Assembly (NCBI GenBank): GCA_007693915.1
Contig: RECS01000075.1
Coordinates: 1-57,913, forward strand
From: Saprospirales bacterium
Lineage (GTDB): Bacteria; Bacteroidota; Bacteroidia; Chitinophagales; Saprospiraceae
Direction of reading: 5' to 3'
DNA: 57,913 bases
Each line of letters begins with the position of its first letter. Position 1 is the first letter of the stretch. The notes beneath the pieces were generated by a model. It was given only the letters and a program-made list of their open reading frames with translations, did not search any database and was not told where the DNA came from. Shown in pieces: positions 25,856 through 34,045 of the stretch. The translations under genes and the position numbers were made by a program.

Positions 25856-26659
25856 TTGAGATTACAATCCATTATTCAGAACATTAGAGAAAAAAACTCC
25901 TTTCTTTGTGTTGGACTGGACAGTGATTTGGATCGCCTTCCGATTTCCTTCAATAAAGACCTCAATGGGATAGTTGATTTTAATAAAGCCATAATTGATG
26001 CAACTGCCGATTATTGTGTTGCCTATAAAATCAATACTGCATTTTATGAGCGTTATGGATCCAAAGGATGGAAAGCATTGGAGAAAACCAGAAAACTTCT
26101 TCCCAAAACACACTTTTTGATCGCTGATGCCAAAAGAGGGGACATTGGAAATACTGCCTCCCAATATGCAGAAGCTTTTTTTAATCATTTGAATTTTGAT
26201 GCGGTAACGGTAGCACCCTATATGGGGCGGGACTCTATTGATCCTTTTTTAAGTTATAAAGGAAAATGGGCTATTGTATTGGGAATTACCAGTAACCCTG
26301 GTAGTGCTGATTTTCAAAAAGTTCCCACGGTAGATGGTTTGAAAGTTTACGAGAAAGTTATGGAAAAAGCAGTACTCTGGGGATCTGCTGATCAAATGAT
26401 GTTTGTTTGCGGAGCAACACAAAGTGAAGAGTTGAGTAGAGCAAGAGCAATTGCCCCACAGCACTTTTTCCTTGTACCCGGCATAGGTCATCAGGGCGGT
26501 AGTCTGAAAGAGGTAGGGGAGAGGTGTTTAAATGATAATGTAGGTGTATTGGTCAACTCCTCAAGAGGAATAATTTTTGCCTCCTCAGGTAGAGATTTTC
26601 AGGAGGCAGCAGCAAAAAAAGCCGCAGATTTATCCAATCAAATGGCAGCTTATCTTTAA
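25856..26659 (+). CDS. pyrF: Orotidine 5'-phosphate decarboxylase (type 2)
   Basis: This enzyme performs the last step of UMP synthesis, removing CO2 from OMP. The catalytic Asp-Lys-Asp motif reads LIADAKRGDIGNTA near residue 88. The N-terminal VGLDSDLDRLP and the later VPGIGHQGG are conserved. At 267 residues it belongs to the longer PyrF subgroup also found in mycobacteria and Bacteroidota. The start is TTG at 25856, only 18 bases after the NifU-type gene and immediately before LQSIIQNIREKNSFLCVGLD, the expected N-terminus; no ATG fits. Confidence 0.95.
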   Translation: MRLQSIIQNIREKNSFLCVGLDSDLDRLPISFNKDLNGIVDFNKAIIDATADYCVAYKINTAFYERYGSKGWKALEKTRKLLPKTHFLIADAKRGDIGNTASQYAEAFFNHLNFDAVTVAPYMGRDSIDPFLSYKGKWAIVLGITSNPGSADFQKVPTVDGLKVYEKVMEKAVLWGSADQMMFVCGATQSEELSRARAIAPQHFFLVPGIGHQGGSLKEVGERCLNDNVGVLVNSSRGIIFASSGRDFQEAAAKKAADLSNQMAAYL

Positions 26660-26668
26660 AGGAAAGTA

Positions 26669-27028
26669 TTAATCATCAAGCTGTTCTCTTAATGCTTTTA
26701 ATTCTCTTTCAAGTAACTCGATCCGTTGAATAAGTTCGTTTAGGTGTTCCTGCTCACTCTTCTCCGGTTTTTTACTTGACGAAGGAATGATGTCAGCTGA
26801 TTTCTCCTCTTTGCTTTCCTTTTCTAACTCTTCTGTTTTTTCTCCATCTAAACCTACTGCCGGCTCAACTATTTCCGTCTTTTCCCCCTCTCCTGAAATA
26901 ATCATTTTCAGTTCGTCCCAGGGAGAAGTACCCGTAATCAAGGTAGCCGAGATATAGATAACAGGAACAGCAATAACCAGAAAAATTAAAAATCGAGCAC
27001 AGCCGGTGAGTTTGTATTTCCTCCTCAT
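26669..27028 (-). CDS. Small single-pass membrane protein with charged C-terminal coiled coil
   Basis: This is a 119-residue protein with one hydrophobic segment at about 12-32 (FLIFLVIAVPVIYISATLI), a highly charged Glu/Lys/Ser linker (45-90) and a final leucine-heptad helix (LIQRIELLERELKALREQL). I recognise no family. The anchor plus coiled coil suggests a scaffold or septum-like protein, but this is only a shape argument. It converges with pyrF, the two stop codons being 10 bases apart. Confidence 0.55.
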   Translation of the reverse strand: MRRKYKLTGCARFLIFLVIAVPVIYISATLITGTSPWDELKMIISGEGEKTEIVEPAVGLDGEKTEELEKESKEEKSADIIPSSSKKPEKSEQEHLNELIQRIELLERELKALREQLDD

Positions 27029-27371
27029 GAATCATTAATTTTGATGGTTTAAAGATACTGCATTTTGCGGGAAAATATCAAAAAATAAGACAGAATCTAT
27101 ATTTGCATCTATAAATTGAAAAGAATGGTCAATAAGTAGCTGAGTACAATATTGATAAATGCATACTGTGGTTCTTTGGATAGGGAAGAGATGGTTAGGA
27201 ATGTAGCACCATTTTTATTCGATAAGAAAAGTGAAAATAAAGTAAGATATTTCAAGGATTACTTAAGTGATTTTTTTATTGATGATAAGAGCTAAATCAA
27301 TACGTAAAGTAAATATTTTAGTTTTTCAAAAGGAAGATAAGCGCCTTATAAAAGATATAACTATATGTACA
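27029..27371. other. Gene-free stretch with a possible small-ORF remnant
   Basis: This is AT-rich sequence between two minus-strand genes. On the plus strand, ATG at 27125 opens a frame interrupted at once by TAG (27137-27139). The frame then stays open for about 51 codons to TAA at 27293-27295, encoding a charged peptide that ends FFIDDKS. It may be a decayed small gene. Nothing else is visible. Confidence 0.3.
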
Positions 27372-29471
27372 TCACAACTTCTTCCACTTCAATCTAACTG
27401 AATTGCCGATTACCACTAGATCTGAAAAAGCCATGAAAAAAGCCGCAGCCATTGGGTTTAGAAAACCCAGAGCCGCCATGGGAATAGCAACTATATTATA
27501 AGAAAATGCCCAGAACAGATTTTGCTTTATCGTGGTAACTGTTTTGCGGCTCAGCTTGTGGGTGTCAACCAGCGTTTCCAGCTGATCGTTGAGTAGGACA
27601 ATATCAGCAGATTGCATAGCCAGTGTGGCAGTAGAGGAGTAGGCAATACCGATATCTGCCCTTGCCAATGCAACCGCATCATTAATACCATCACCCACCA
27701 TGGCAGTTCTTCCTTTGGCGGTATAATCCTCAATTACTTTTAACTTTTCTTCAGGACTTTGCATAGCATAAAAGGTATCTATAGCAAGGGTTTTTGCAAC
27801 AGTTTCAGTGGGTGCCTTCCGGTCACCACTAAGTAATATGGTTTTGATGCCGATATTTCTGAAGTAATTCATGGCCTGTTTCGCATTGTCTTTAAGGCTG
27901 TCTTTGAGTTGAATAAAGGCTATTTCCTCACCATTTTTCTTTAGTGTAATCAGATGTACGCCTTTTAGGTCTGTGTCTTCACCACTAAGAAGAAAATAAT
28001 CTCCGCTTTTGGTGTATGCCTCTATTCCTGATCCAGGGATTTCCGTTATTTTTTCCCAGTCGTCCTTTTCATGGATTGAAGCATATGGTTTAAAAAAGTC
28101 AGTAATGGCTTTGGCTACAGGATGATTACTGCGTTGTTCCATTTGATAGATAATTCCACTAATCTCCTCAGTATTTTCAGATTGGCATTCAAAGGAATCT
28201 ACCAAAAACCTACCGCTAGTCAGTGTTCCGGTTTTGTCCAGTACCAGATGCTCTATGCCTGCGAGCCTTTCAAAGCTGTCGCCCAATCTAGGTAGTATAC
28301 CCATTTTTGCAGCTCTACCCACTCCTACCATTACAGCGGTGGGAGTGGCTATTCCCATGGCGCAAGGGCAGGCAATGACGAGAACAGCTACTGCATTCAT
28401 CAGGGCAGACTGAAGAGCAATACCAACTATAGACCAAGAGATAAAAAAGGTAGCCAGAGCAATCAATATAACCACCGGGACAAAGACACTACTTATCTTG
28501 TCAGCGAGAATTTGCATTCCAGACTTGCTATTTTGAGCATTTTTTACCAACTTAATCAGACGTCCAAGGAAACTCTCTTTGCCGACGGCTGTTGCTTTCA
28601 AGACTACATTGCCACTAATGAGTACAGAAGCACCCACCAACTCATCTCCTTTTTTTCTAAAAACGGGTATACCCTCTCCGGTCAGCAATGCTTCGTCGAA
28701 ACTTCCCTCCCCACTAAGGATGATCCCATCGCATGGTACCTGATCTCCTTCGTTCACAAATAAGTGATCACCTACCTGCACTTCTGATGATGGAATGCGC
28801 GTGGTACGTCCGTCTTCTTCCTTCCTGTGGGCAAATGTTTTTTGCAGTTTGATTAGGTCGTCAATGGAGGAGGTTGTAGACTTAATAGCCCTTTTTTCTA
28901 TAAAATTCCCAGCCAGCACAAGTGTAATAATGGTTGCAGCGGTTTCGTAGAAAAAATAATCCGGTTCATCAATAATAGTGCCTGTAAGGGAATAGAAAAA
29001 GGCAGCTGTAGTACCCATAAAAATCAATACATCCATATTGGATGTTCCGGATCGGATAGCACCCCATGCACTCGTTCCAAAATGTTGTAGCCCAATTAGG
29101 TAAACGGGCAGACATATCACCAACTGAAAAAAGCCGTTTTCTAAAATAACCGGCATCGGAATTGGGGTCATCATAAGTAAATGCCCAAATAGCAATGGAA
29201 ATGTAAAGATAGAGGCGATGATCAATTTGATTTTTAAAAAATCCCCCTTTGCTTTGCTGTCTTCCTTTGCTACCTTAAAACCCAACAAATGGATCGATTT
29301 TTTTATTTTTTCAAGGGAGGAATAATCACTTGAAATTGAAGTAAATTCCACACCGCCACTTGCGAGATCAATGAATATTTCCTGAGCCCCCTCTTTTTCA
29401 AGTTGTTGCCGAAGTTTTTGGACGCAACCACCACAGGTCATTCCCTCTACTTTCCATTCTATAGGATTCAT
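27372..29471 (-). CDS. copA: Copper-type heavy-metal P1B ATPase
   Basis: This is an inner-membrane pump expected to export Cu(I). One N-terminal HMA domain carries GMTCGGC (Cys13, Cys16). Other landmarks: LTGEGIPVFRKKGD of the actuator domain, membrane metal site Cys368-Pro-Cys370 in VIACPCAMG, phosphorylation site Asp412 in DKTGTLTSG, and MVGDGINDAVALA. In the last membrane helices the usual Met-x-x-Ser-Ser of CopA reads MAFSD, so one transport-site residue differs from the standard enzyme. Only one HMA domain is present (699 residues). It could supply copper to the oxidase or remove excess copper; the sequence alone does not decide. Confidence 0.92.
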   Translation of the reverse strand: MNPIEWKVEGMTCGGCVQKLRQQLEKEGAQEIFIDLASGGVEFTSISSDYSSLEKIKKSIHLLGFKVAKEDSKAKGDFLKIKLIIASIFTFPLLFGHLLMMTPIPMPVILENGFFQLVICLPVYLIGLQHFGTSAWGAIRSGTSNMDVLIFMGTTAAFFYSLTGTIIDEPDYFFYETAATIITLVLAGNFIEKRAIKSTTSSIDDLIKLQKTFAHRKEEDGRTTRIPSSEVQVGDHLFVNEGDQVPCDGIILSGEGSFDEALLTGEGIPVFRKKGDELVGASVLISGNVVLKATAVGKESFLGRLIKLVKNAQNSKSGMQILADKISSVFVPVVILIALATFFISWSIVGIALQSALMNAVAVLVIACPCAMGIATPTAVMVGVGRAAKMGILPRLGDSFERLAGIEHLVLDKTGTLTSGRFLVDSFECQSENTEEISGIIYQMEQRSNHPVAKAITDFFKPYASIHEKDDWEKITEIPGSGIEAYTKSGDYFLLSGEDTDLKGVHLITLKKNGEEIAFIQLKDSLKDNAKQAMNYFRNIGIKTILLSGDRKAPTETVAKTLAIDTFYAMQSPEEKLKVIEDYTAKGRTAMVGDGINDAVALARADIGIAYSSTATLAMQSADIVLLNDQLETLVDTHKLSRKTVTTIKQNLFWAFSYNIVAIPMAALGFLNPMAAAFFMAFSDLVVIGNSVRLKWKKL

Positions 29472-29632
29472 TTTTATGAAAATTTAATAAACCGAAACAC
29501 AACTAAAAACAAAAATTTAGATAACTTTCTTTATTTTTTTTATCCTTGAGTCTGAATCTTGAACAAAGAAATTGTCTCATTGTTAGAGTTGGTAGTTCAA
29601 ATACTTTCATTCTTTAAAAAAAATCAACCTTT

Positions 29633-30364
29633 ATGAAAAATTTATTACCACTATTGATCTTTCCTCTTGTTTTTGCATTGGCTTTTGTTTCTTGTCAGGA
29701 GGGAGCCGGTGACGCTTCTGAGGATAACAATGCAAGGTCTGTATCTCAGGTTATTCACGAGTTAGCAGATCTGCCTTATGCGCACGATGCTTTAGAACCG
29801 CACATAGATGAGAAAACCATGATGATTCATCACGGAAGACATCATCAAGCATATGTAAATAATTTAAATAATGCAATTGCTGGAACCCCACTTGCAGATA
29901 TGGATTTAATCGATATTTTTGCTGAGATGAGCCAGCACTCTATGGCAGTTAGAAATAATGGAGGTGGTCACTACAATCACGATTTGTTTTGGAACATTAT
30001 GTCACCCGATGGTGGAGGTGAACCAGAGGGAGATCTAGCAGAAGCTATCAGCAGTACATTTGGTTCTTTTGAAGATTTTCAAGCAGAATTCAAGCGCATG
30101 GGGATGACCCAATTCGGAAGTGGATGGGCATGGTTGATCGTTGATGCTGATGGAAACTTAAAGGTTACCCAAACCCCAAATCAGGATAATCCTTTGATGG
30201 ATGTAGTTGAAGAAAGAGGAACACCTATTCTCGGTGTTGATGTATGGGAACATGGTTATTATTTGCACTATCAAAACCGGAGAGGAGATTATATCGACGC
30301 CTTCTGGAACGTAGTCGACTGGAATGCAGTTAGTGAACTTTATGCTGCTGCACTGAGTTCATAA
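29633..30364 (+). CDS. sodA: Superoxide dismutase, Mn type, exported lipoprotein
   Basis: This enzyme converts superoxide to hydrogen peroxide and oxygen. It has a lipoprotein signal ending VSCQEG (Cys21), so it is anchored outside the cytoplasm; most Fe/Mn SODs are cytoplasmic. Metal ligands are His57 (ALEPHID), His116 ([11 protein letters not shown]), and Asp203 and His207 (DVWEHGYYL). Residues typical of the Mn type are present: GGGH before the second ligand and TPNQDNPLM near the active site. About 30 residues lie between the lipid anchor and the conserved domain. It is followed by its own terminator. Confidence 0.95.
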   Translation: MKNLLPLLIFPLVFALAFVSCQEGAGDASEDNNARSVSQVIHELADLPYAHDALEPHIDEKTMMIHHGRHHQAYVNNLNNAIAGTPLADMDLIDIFAEMSQHSMAVRNNGGGHYNHDLFWNIMSPDGGGEPEGDLAEAISSTFGSFEDFQAEFKRMGMTQFGSGWAWLIVDADGNLKVTQTPNQDNPLMDVVEERGTPILGVDVWEHGYYLHYQNRRGDYIDAFWNVVDWNAVSELYAAALSS

Positions 30365-30393
30365 GTTTTTTATAGTTTAAGAGTGAGTTAAGA

Positions 30394-30427
30394 ATCCTCT
30401 GAGATTGCAAGTCTCAGGGGATTTTTT
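30394..30427 (+). terminator. Intrinsic terminator of the superoxide dismutase gene
   Basis: The inverted repeat ATCCTCTGAGA / TCTCAGGGGAT (one G-T pair, 7-base loop) is followed by six T. It lies 30 bases after the stop codon. Confidence 0.9.
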
Positions 30428-30472
30428 GTAAAAAATCATGCATTAAAATAAAAAAAATGAACTGTATAGTCT

Positions 30473-30480
30473 TATCTTTG
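30473..30480 (+). promoter_or_regulatory. Candidate -7 box of the tRNA-His gene
   Basis: TATCTTTG matches TAnnTTTG and ends 16 bases before the mature tRNA. No clear TTG lies at the expected -33 distance. Confidence 0.4.
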
Positions 30481-30496
30481 CATTCCATTTTTAGAT

Positions 30497-30571
30497 GGTG
30501 GTTGTAGCTCAGCTGGTTAGAGCACCGGATTGTGGTTCCGGGGGTCGTGGGTTCAAATCCCATCATCCACC
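30497..30571 (+). tRNA. tRNA-His (anticodon GTG)
   Basis: A full cloverleaf is visible: acceptor strand GTGGTTG with the extra G at -1 (30497) opposite C73, TAGCTCAG...AGAGC D arm, anticodon stem CCGGA/TCCGG with loop TTGTGGT, and T arm GTGGG-TTCAAAT-CCCAT. The GTG anticodon and the G-1:C73 pair identify tRNA-His. One acceptor pair (position 5 with 68, bases 30502 and 30566) is T-T instead of a Watson-Crick pair. No CCA is encoded. Confidence 0.95.
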
Positions 30572-30578
30572 CTTACAG

Positions 30579-30609
30579 AAGTCCTGATCAAGCGGTCAGG
30601 ACTTTTTTT
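30579..30609 (+). terminator. Intrinsic terminator after tRNA-His
   Basis: The perfect inverted repeat AAGTCCTGA / TCAGGACTT with an 8-base loop is followed by a T run, seven bases after the tRNA. Confidence 0.92.
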
Positions 30610-31963
30610 ATTTCTCCTTTAGAAATTGAATTGCTGCCTCAAGTGCAGCATCCTCTCCTGAAAGGATTTGATCTAAACTAGCTTTTGTTTCAATATCTGG
30701 CTGAATTCCAACTCGGTAAAATTCCATTCTATTTGCTGTAAGATTTCGGCTTGCTGAAATATAGCCTGTAGCATTATCCGGTAATCTGAATACAACTGAC
30801 TGTCCGCTCGCCCCTGAAGTGCCCGAACCGAATAGGTAGGTGTTGTTTCGCTTTTTTAATACAGATAGGAATATTTCTGCATTACCATGGGTATGATTGT
30901 CTATTAAAACAGCAATGGGACCATCAAATTGAAGTCCCCAAAGGGGTTGGCGGCTATTGGTCTGGATTCTCATTTCATAAGAAGTTATTTGTCGCGCCCT
31001 TTTAAAAGGAAAATAAACTGGGCTTAAAATGGTCTCAACAACATAGTTCTCAAGTAGTAGGTAGGAAAGCAATTCATAGGCATTAAAAAGGAGTCCTGAG
31101 TTGTTTTTTCGAAGGTCGATAATTAAAGCGTTCGATGTCTGGAGCTTGTTGAATATACTATCGAATAGCAAACTCTGATTTTTCTGGTCGAAGCTCGGTA
31201 TACTGAGCAGACTGATGTCGTCTGAAAGTTGATTCAGTCTTATTTTAGGCTTTTTGATTAGGGTGTTAATTTGGTGTTGTGGAAGTCTGTTGAAGCTTTT
31301 TGTGAAAGTCTCCCCTTTTGTGTTAATCATTTCAAGAACAATTAACTCGTTTAAATTTCCCCGAGTAAAATGATAGGAAAAAATTCTACTGATACTATCG
31401 GCACTACTTGTGAAGCTAACATAAGGACTGACATTCTCATCAACGTAATCATGAATAGCTATTCCATTGATTTTTTTGATAATAGTCCCTGCCCTTAAAG
31501 TGGAGTAGGCCTCTTCAGTATTGTAATTTTTAATGATGACCACTTGATTTTCGATGAGTTTAGCTTCTATAGGAAGTGCAGCATACAAACTGTCCCAAAG
31601 AGTGAAAGGAGCTACAATCATACTGTGACCATCCTGTAAATAGGTGTAAAAACGGGTAAGGATCTGGAAATACTCTAGCTTTGAATTTGCTTCCATTACT
31701 TTTGGGAGGTATTCTAAATATAAGCTATCCCAGTTTAATGCGGGTATTTGATCAAAATTGGAAAAATTAAATCTCGCTTCTGCCCAGGCTCTGGAAAGAC
31801 CGGCAATTTTGGTTTGGATGTTTAAGGTGTCTCCATATTCATAACTATTGATGTGTTTATGATAAAAATTCACATAATCTGCAGAGTCTAATTGCTGTCC
31901 ATGCAGGGGAATTACGAAAAGTATGGGCCAAAAGGCAAGAAGGAAGAACAAGTAGTTGCCCAT
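30608..31963 (-). CDS. S41-like protease-fold protein with glycine at the nucleophile position
   Basis: The 451-residue exported protein (signal peptide to about residue 22, start ATG 31963) resembles C-terminal-processing and tricorn-type S41 peptidases. It has a helical N-terminal part, a PDZ-like stretch (LRAGTIIKKINGIAIHDYV) and a core with ALIIDLRKNNSG and then IAVLIDNHTHGNAEIF, followed by FGSGTSGASGQSVVF. In active S41 enzymes the HTHGNAE segment reads like TASAAE with the catalytic serine; here that residue is Gly360, so classic proteolysis is unlikely. It may bind peptides or act on something else. A TACCTTTG box lies only 13 bases upstream of this start on the minus strand, which supports the ATG over an upstream start at 32032. 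Confidence 0.72.
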   Translation of the reverse strand: MGNYLFFLLAFWPILFVIPLHGQQLDSADYVNFYHKHINSYEYGDTLNIQTKIAGLSRAWAEARFNFSNFDQIPALNWDSLYLEYLPKVMEANSKLEYFQILTRFYTYLQDGHSMIVAPFTLWDSLYAALPIEAKLIENQVVIIKNYNTEEAYSTLRAGTIIKKINGIAIHDYVDENVSPYVSFTSSADSISRIFSYHFTRGNLNELIVLEMINTKGETFTKSFNRLPQHQINTLIKKPKIRLNQLSDDISLLSIPSFDQKNQSLLFDSIFNKLQTSNALIIDLRKNNSGLLFNAYELLSYLLLENYVVETILSPVYFPFKRARQITSYEMRIQTNSRQPLWGLQFDGPIAVLIDNHTHGNAEIFLSVLKKRNNTYLFGSGTSGASGQSVVFRLPDNATGYISASRNLTANRMEFYRVGIQPDIETKASLDQILSGEDAALEAAIQFLKEK

Positions 31964-31975
31964 GATTTTTTTTTG

Positions 31976-31983
31976 CAAAGGTA
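31976..31983 (-). promoter_or_regulatory. Candidate -7 box of the S41-like gene
   Basis: The minus strand reads TACCTTTG, matching TAnnTTTG. Its position implies a very short leader to the ATG at 31963. No good -33 box is seen. Confidence 0.3.
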
Positions 31984-32283
31984 AAAATTGTTTGTGCTTT
32001 GGTTCTGTTAGTACTTTTTTTTGTTGAACCAAGTGGGTTGAATGGCAGCAGGTTTATAGAAAAGCTTTTGGCTTATGACTTTCGGCTAATAGCTTATTAA
32101 AAATGGGGGCTGTAGAGGTTTTTGTGTAATTTACCCGGATTTATTCGGGACTCTAAAGTTTTTTGTGTAATTTTAAAAAAGGGTAATTTATTTCTAAAAT
32201 ACTTTTGTGTATAAATGAAGTTGGAGAGTGTTCAGAAAAGTGTGTCAAACCATTTTTTAAACCTTGATACACCCCCCCAGTCA

Positions 32284-33975
32284 CTACCTCAGAACATTCA
32301 AGTGGATTAGCTGATAAGCATCATTTTCTTTGATCTGAATAAAGTATGAACCGCTTGGGTAATGGCTGAGATCAATAGAAAAAGGGTTCGCTGCTCCATT
32401 GTTTTTTAAACCAGACTTTATTAATCGACCAGATGAACTAAAAAGACTATAGTTGATTCTATTTGTTGACTCAGCAGTTCTTTCTTTACGCTCGATATAA
32501 ACTACATCAGTTGTAGGATTGGGGTATAAATGCCAGCTGTTTTCTGAATAAGAAAACAATTCATCAATTGAGGAGACAAAACAATCATTGGATACAATCT
32601 GGCACCATCTGGCTTCAAATTCTTGTCTGAAAATATTGGCTATATCTATGTCGTGAATGATGAGTGTATTTTCATCATTGTGGTTTTCTGCTCTGTTGGT
32701 CCAGTTGTGTGATCCAGTTATTACTTTGGGATTTTCTGCGTTTGACTCTGCGTCGATAATCGCGTACTTATGGTGAAGTTGAATGTTGGGTACGCTATTG
32801 GCATGCACATTAACTCCGTTGTTGAGTAGAGCCTGATATCGTGATCCACTTGCATCAATGTCATTGATTAACCCTCTTACATTGAGCCCTTGATGGTGTT
32901 TTTGAATGACAGAATTTGCTAATGGATTAAAGGTGAACAATAGTAGTGCAAGCGCAATACTTTCTTCAGCATTAAGTAATGCTTGAGAAATATGAAAGGA
33001 TGTATTATCAGATGGTGAAAAATAGATTTCCACAGGAACATCACCTACCATCAGCCATTTAGGCGTATTGTCTTTTTTAAATTGACCAAATCGAGAGAGG
33101 TTGGTATTCGGTTGAGCTGTGGAGGAACCCCACATTTCCTCAAACTCCATTTCAAAAACCTGTGCGAGTGATTGGTCTTGAATAAATACGGCATTATTGT
33201 TATCTGTTGCAATCTGTTGAGTCGTAAGATTGGTAGATCCGGTGATCAACCAGCTGTCCATTTCTTGTGAGGCGTCAATGATCAAAAACTTATGATGCAT
33301 AATGCCATCCTCATCATCTCTTTTCAAGACATTAAATGCCAGAGAGGTATTTAGTGCAGTATTGGCATTTTCCCCTTCCGCTATATAGCGTACCCTGACC
33401 CCTCTGTTAGCAGCTCTATTGAGTGCCTGTACTATATCAGAGCGGTTGATATTATAGGCTGCAACATCAACACTTACTTGCGCATCATCAATTTTCTGGA
33501 TTATTGCATTCCTAATGGTCGTTCCTGAGGTAGAAAAAGGGGAGGAACCATTACTTACGTCCTCATTTATACTACTGTTGAAATACACCAAAATATCACC
33601 ACTTGAAACAGAGCGAGTGATAAATGGAATATTCCAAATGGTGTCTTTTTTGCTGTTATTGGTTTCAACAGCTATTGAAATGTAGTAAAGGGTTGATGGA
33701 GTTAGGTCTATAATGTTTTCCTCATTTCTATTTCCTTCTTTTTTTTTCTCCCATACTCCCAGGTGACTGAGGTTGTATCCGGTTATGGTATAATGGGGCG
33801 AATTTGATTGGAGGCTAATAGCATTGGTTTCAATTCGCTCAATAGGAGAGTGGTCCTTACTGTTGATTAGGTCAAAAAGATTTACTTCTTGCAGTTGAGA
33901 AAACAAGGGAAGTAAGCCGGCAAAAAAAAGAATAAAAAGGGAAATAGTAAATCTAAACATCAGTTGTTGTTTCAT
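32284..33975 (-). CDS. Secreted phospholipase D-like enzyme with T9SS sorting domain
   Basis: Numbering is from ATG 33975 (563 residues). A signal peptide (to about 27) is followed by a fibronectin-like region (about 40-120). Two HKD motifs then mark the phospholipase D fold: His227-x-Lys229-x4-Asp234 (HHKFLIID) followed by GSTNLT, and His401-x-Lys403-x4-Asp408 (HHKYAIID) followed by GSHNWT. Both halves are intact, so one active site can form. The last 80 residues are a T9SS type A sorting domain starting WHLYPNPTTD and containing YPSGSYFIQI. The fold includes phospholipases, nucleases and other phosphodiesterases; substrate is unknown. It follows a DUF5689 lipoprotein and TonB receptor on the same strand. 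Confidence 0.88.
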   Translation of the reverse strand: MKQQLMFRFTISLFILFFAGLLPLFSQLQEVNLFDLINSKDHSPIERIETNAISLQSNSPHYTITGYNLSHLGVWEKKKEGNRNEENIIDLTPSTLYYISIAVETNNSKKDTIWNIPFITRSVSSGDILVYFNSSINEDVSNGSSPFSTSGTTIRNAIIQKIDDAQVSVDVAAYNINRSDIVQALNRAANRGVRVRYIAEGENANTALNTSLAFNVLKRDDEDGIMHHKFLIIDASQEMDSWLITGSTNLTTQQIATDNNNAVFIQDQSLAQVFEMEFEEMWGSSTAQPNTNLSRFGQFKKDNTPKWLMVGDVPVEIYFSPSDNTSFHISQALLNAEESIALALLLFTFNPLANSVIQKHHQGLNVRGLINDIDASGSRYQALLNNGVNVHANSVPNIQLHHKYAIIDAESNAENPKVITGSHNWTNRAENHNDENTLIIHDIDIANIFRQEFEARWCQIVSNDCFVSSIDELFSYSENSWHLYPNPTTDVVYIERKERTAESTNRINYSLFSSSGRLIKSGLKNNGAANPFSIDLSHYPSGSYFIQIKENDAYQLIHLNVLR

Positions 33976-33987
33976 GCCAAGACAAAA

Positions 33988-34028
33988 CAAAAAAAGTGGC
34001 CGATTTGTTAGAATCGACCACTTTTTTT
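33988..34028 (-). terminator. Intrinsic terminator after the DUF5689 gene
   Basis: The arms AAAAAGTGG-x-CGATT and AATCG-x-CCACTTTTTTT form a long hairpin with one mismatch, with A and T runs at its ends. It lies between the DUF5689 lipoprotein gene and the phospholipase D-like gene, so the latter may be expressed separately or by read-through. Confidence 0.8.
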
Positions 34029-34045
34029 AATTGAAAACCACAGAA

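Noticed and set aside
30497-32283. Genomic island integrated at tRNA-His
   Set aside because: No integrase, no direct repeat of the tRNA 3' end and no change in gene content typical of an island were seen.
32033-32283. A functional small RNA or regulator in the gap upstream of the S41-like gene
   Set aside because: Only short repeats of GTTTTTGTGTAATTT (near 32117 and 32158) and imperfect palindromes are present; no defined structure could be supported.
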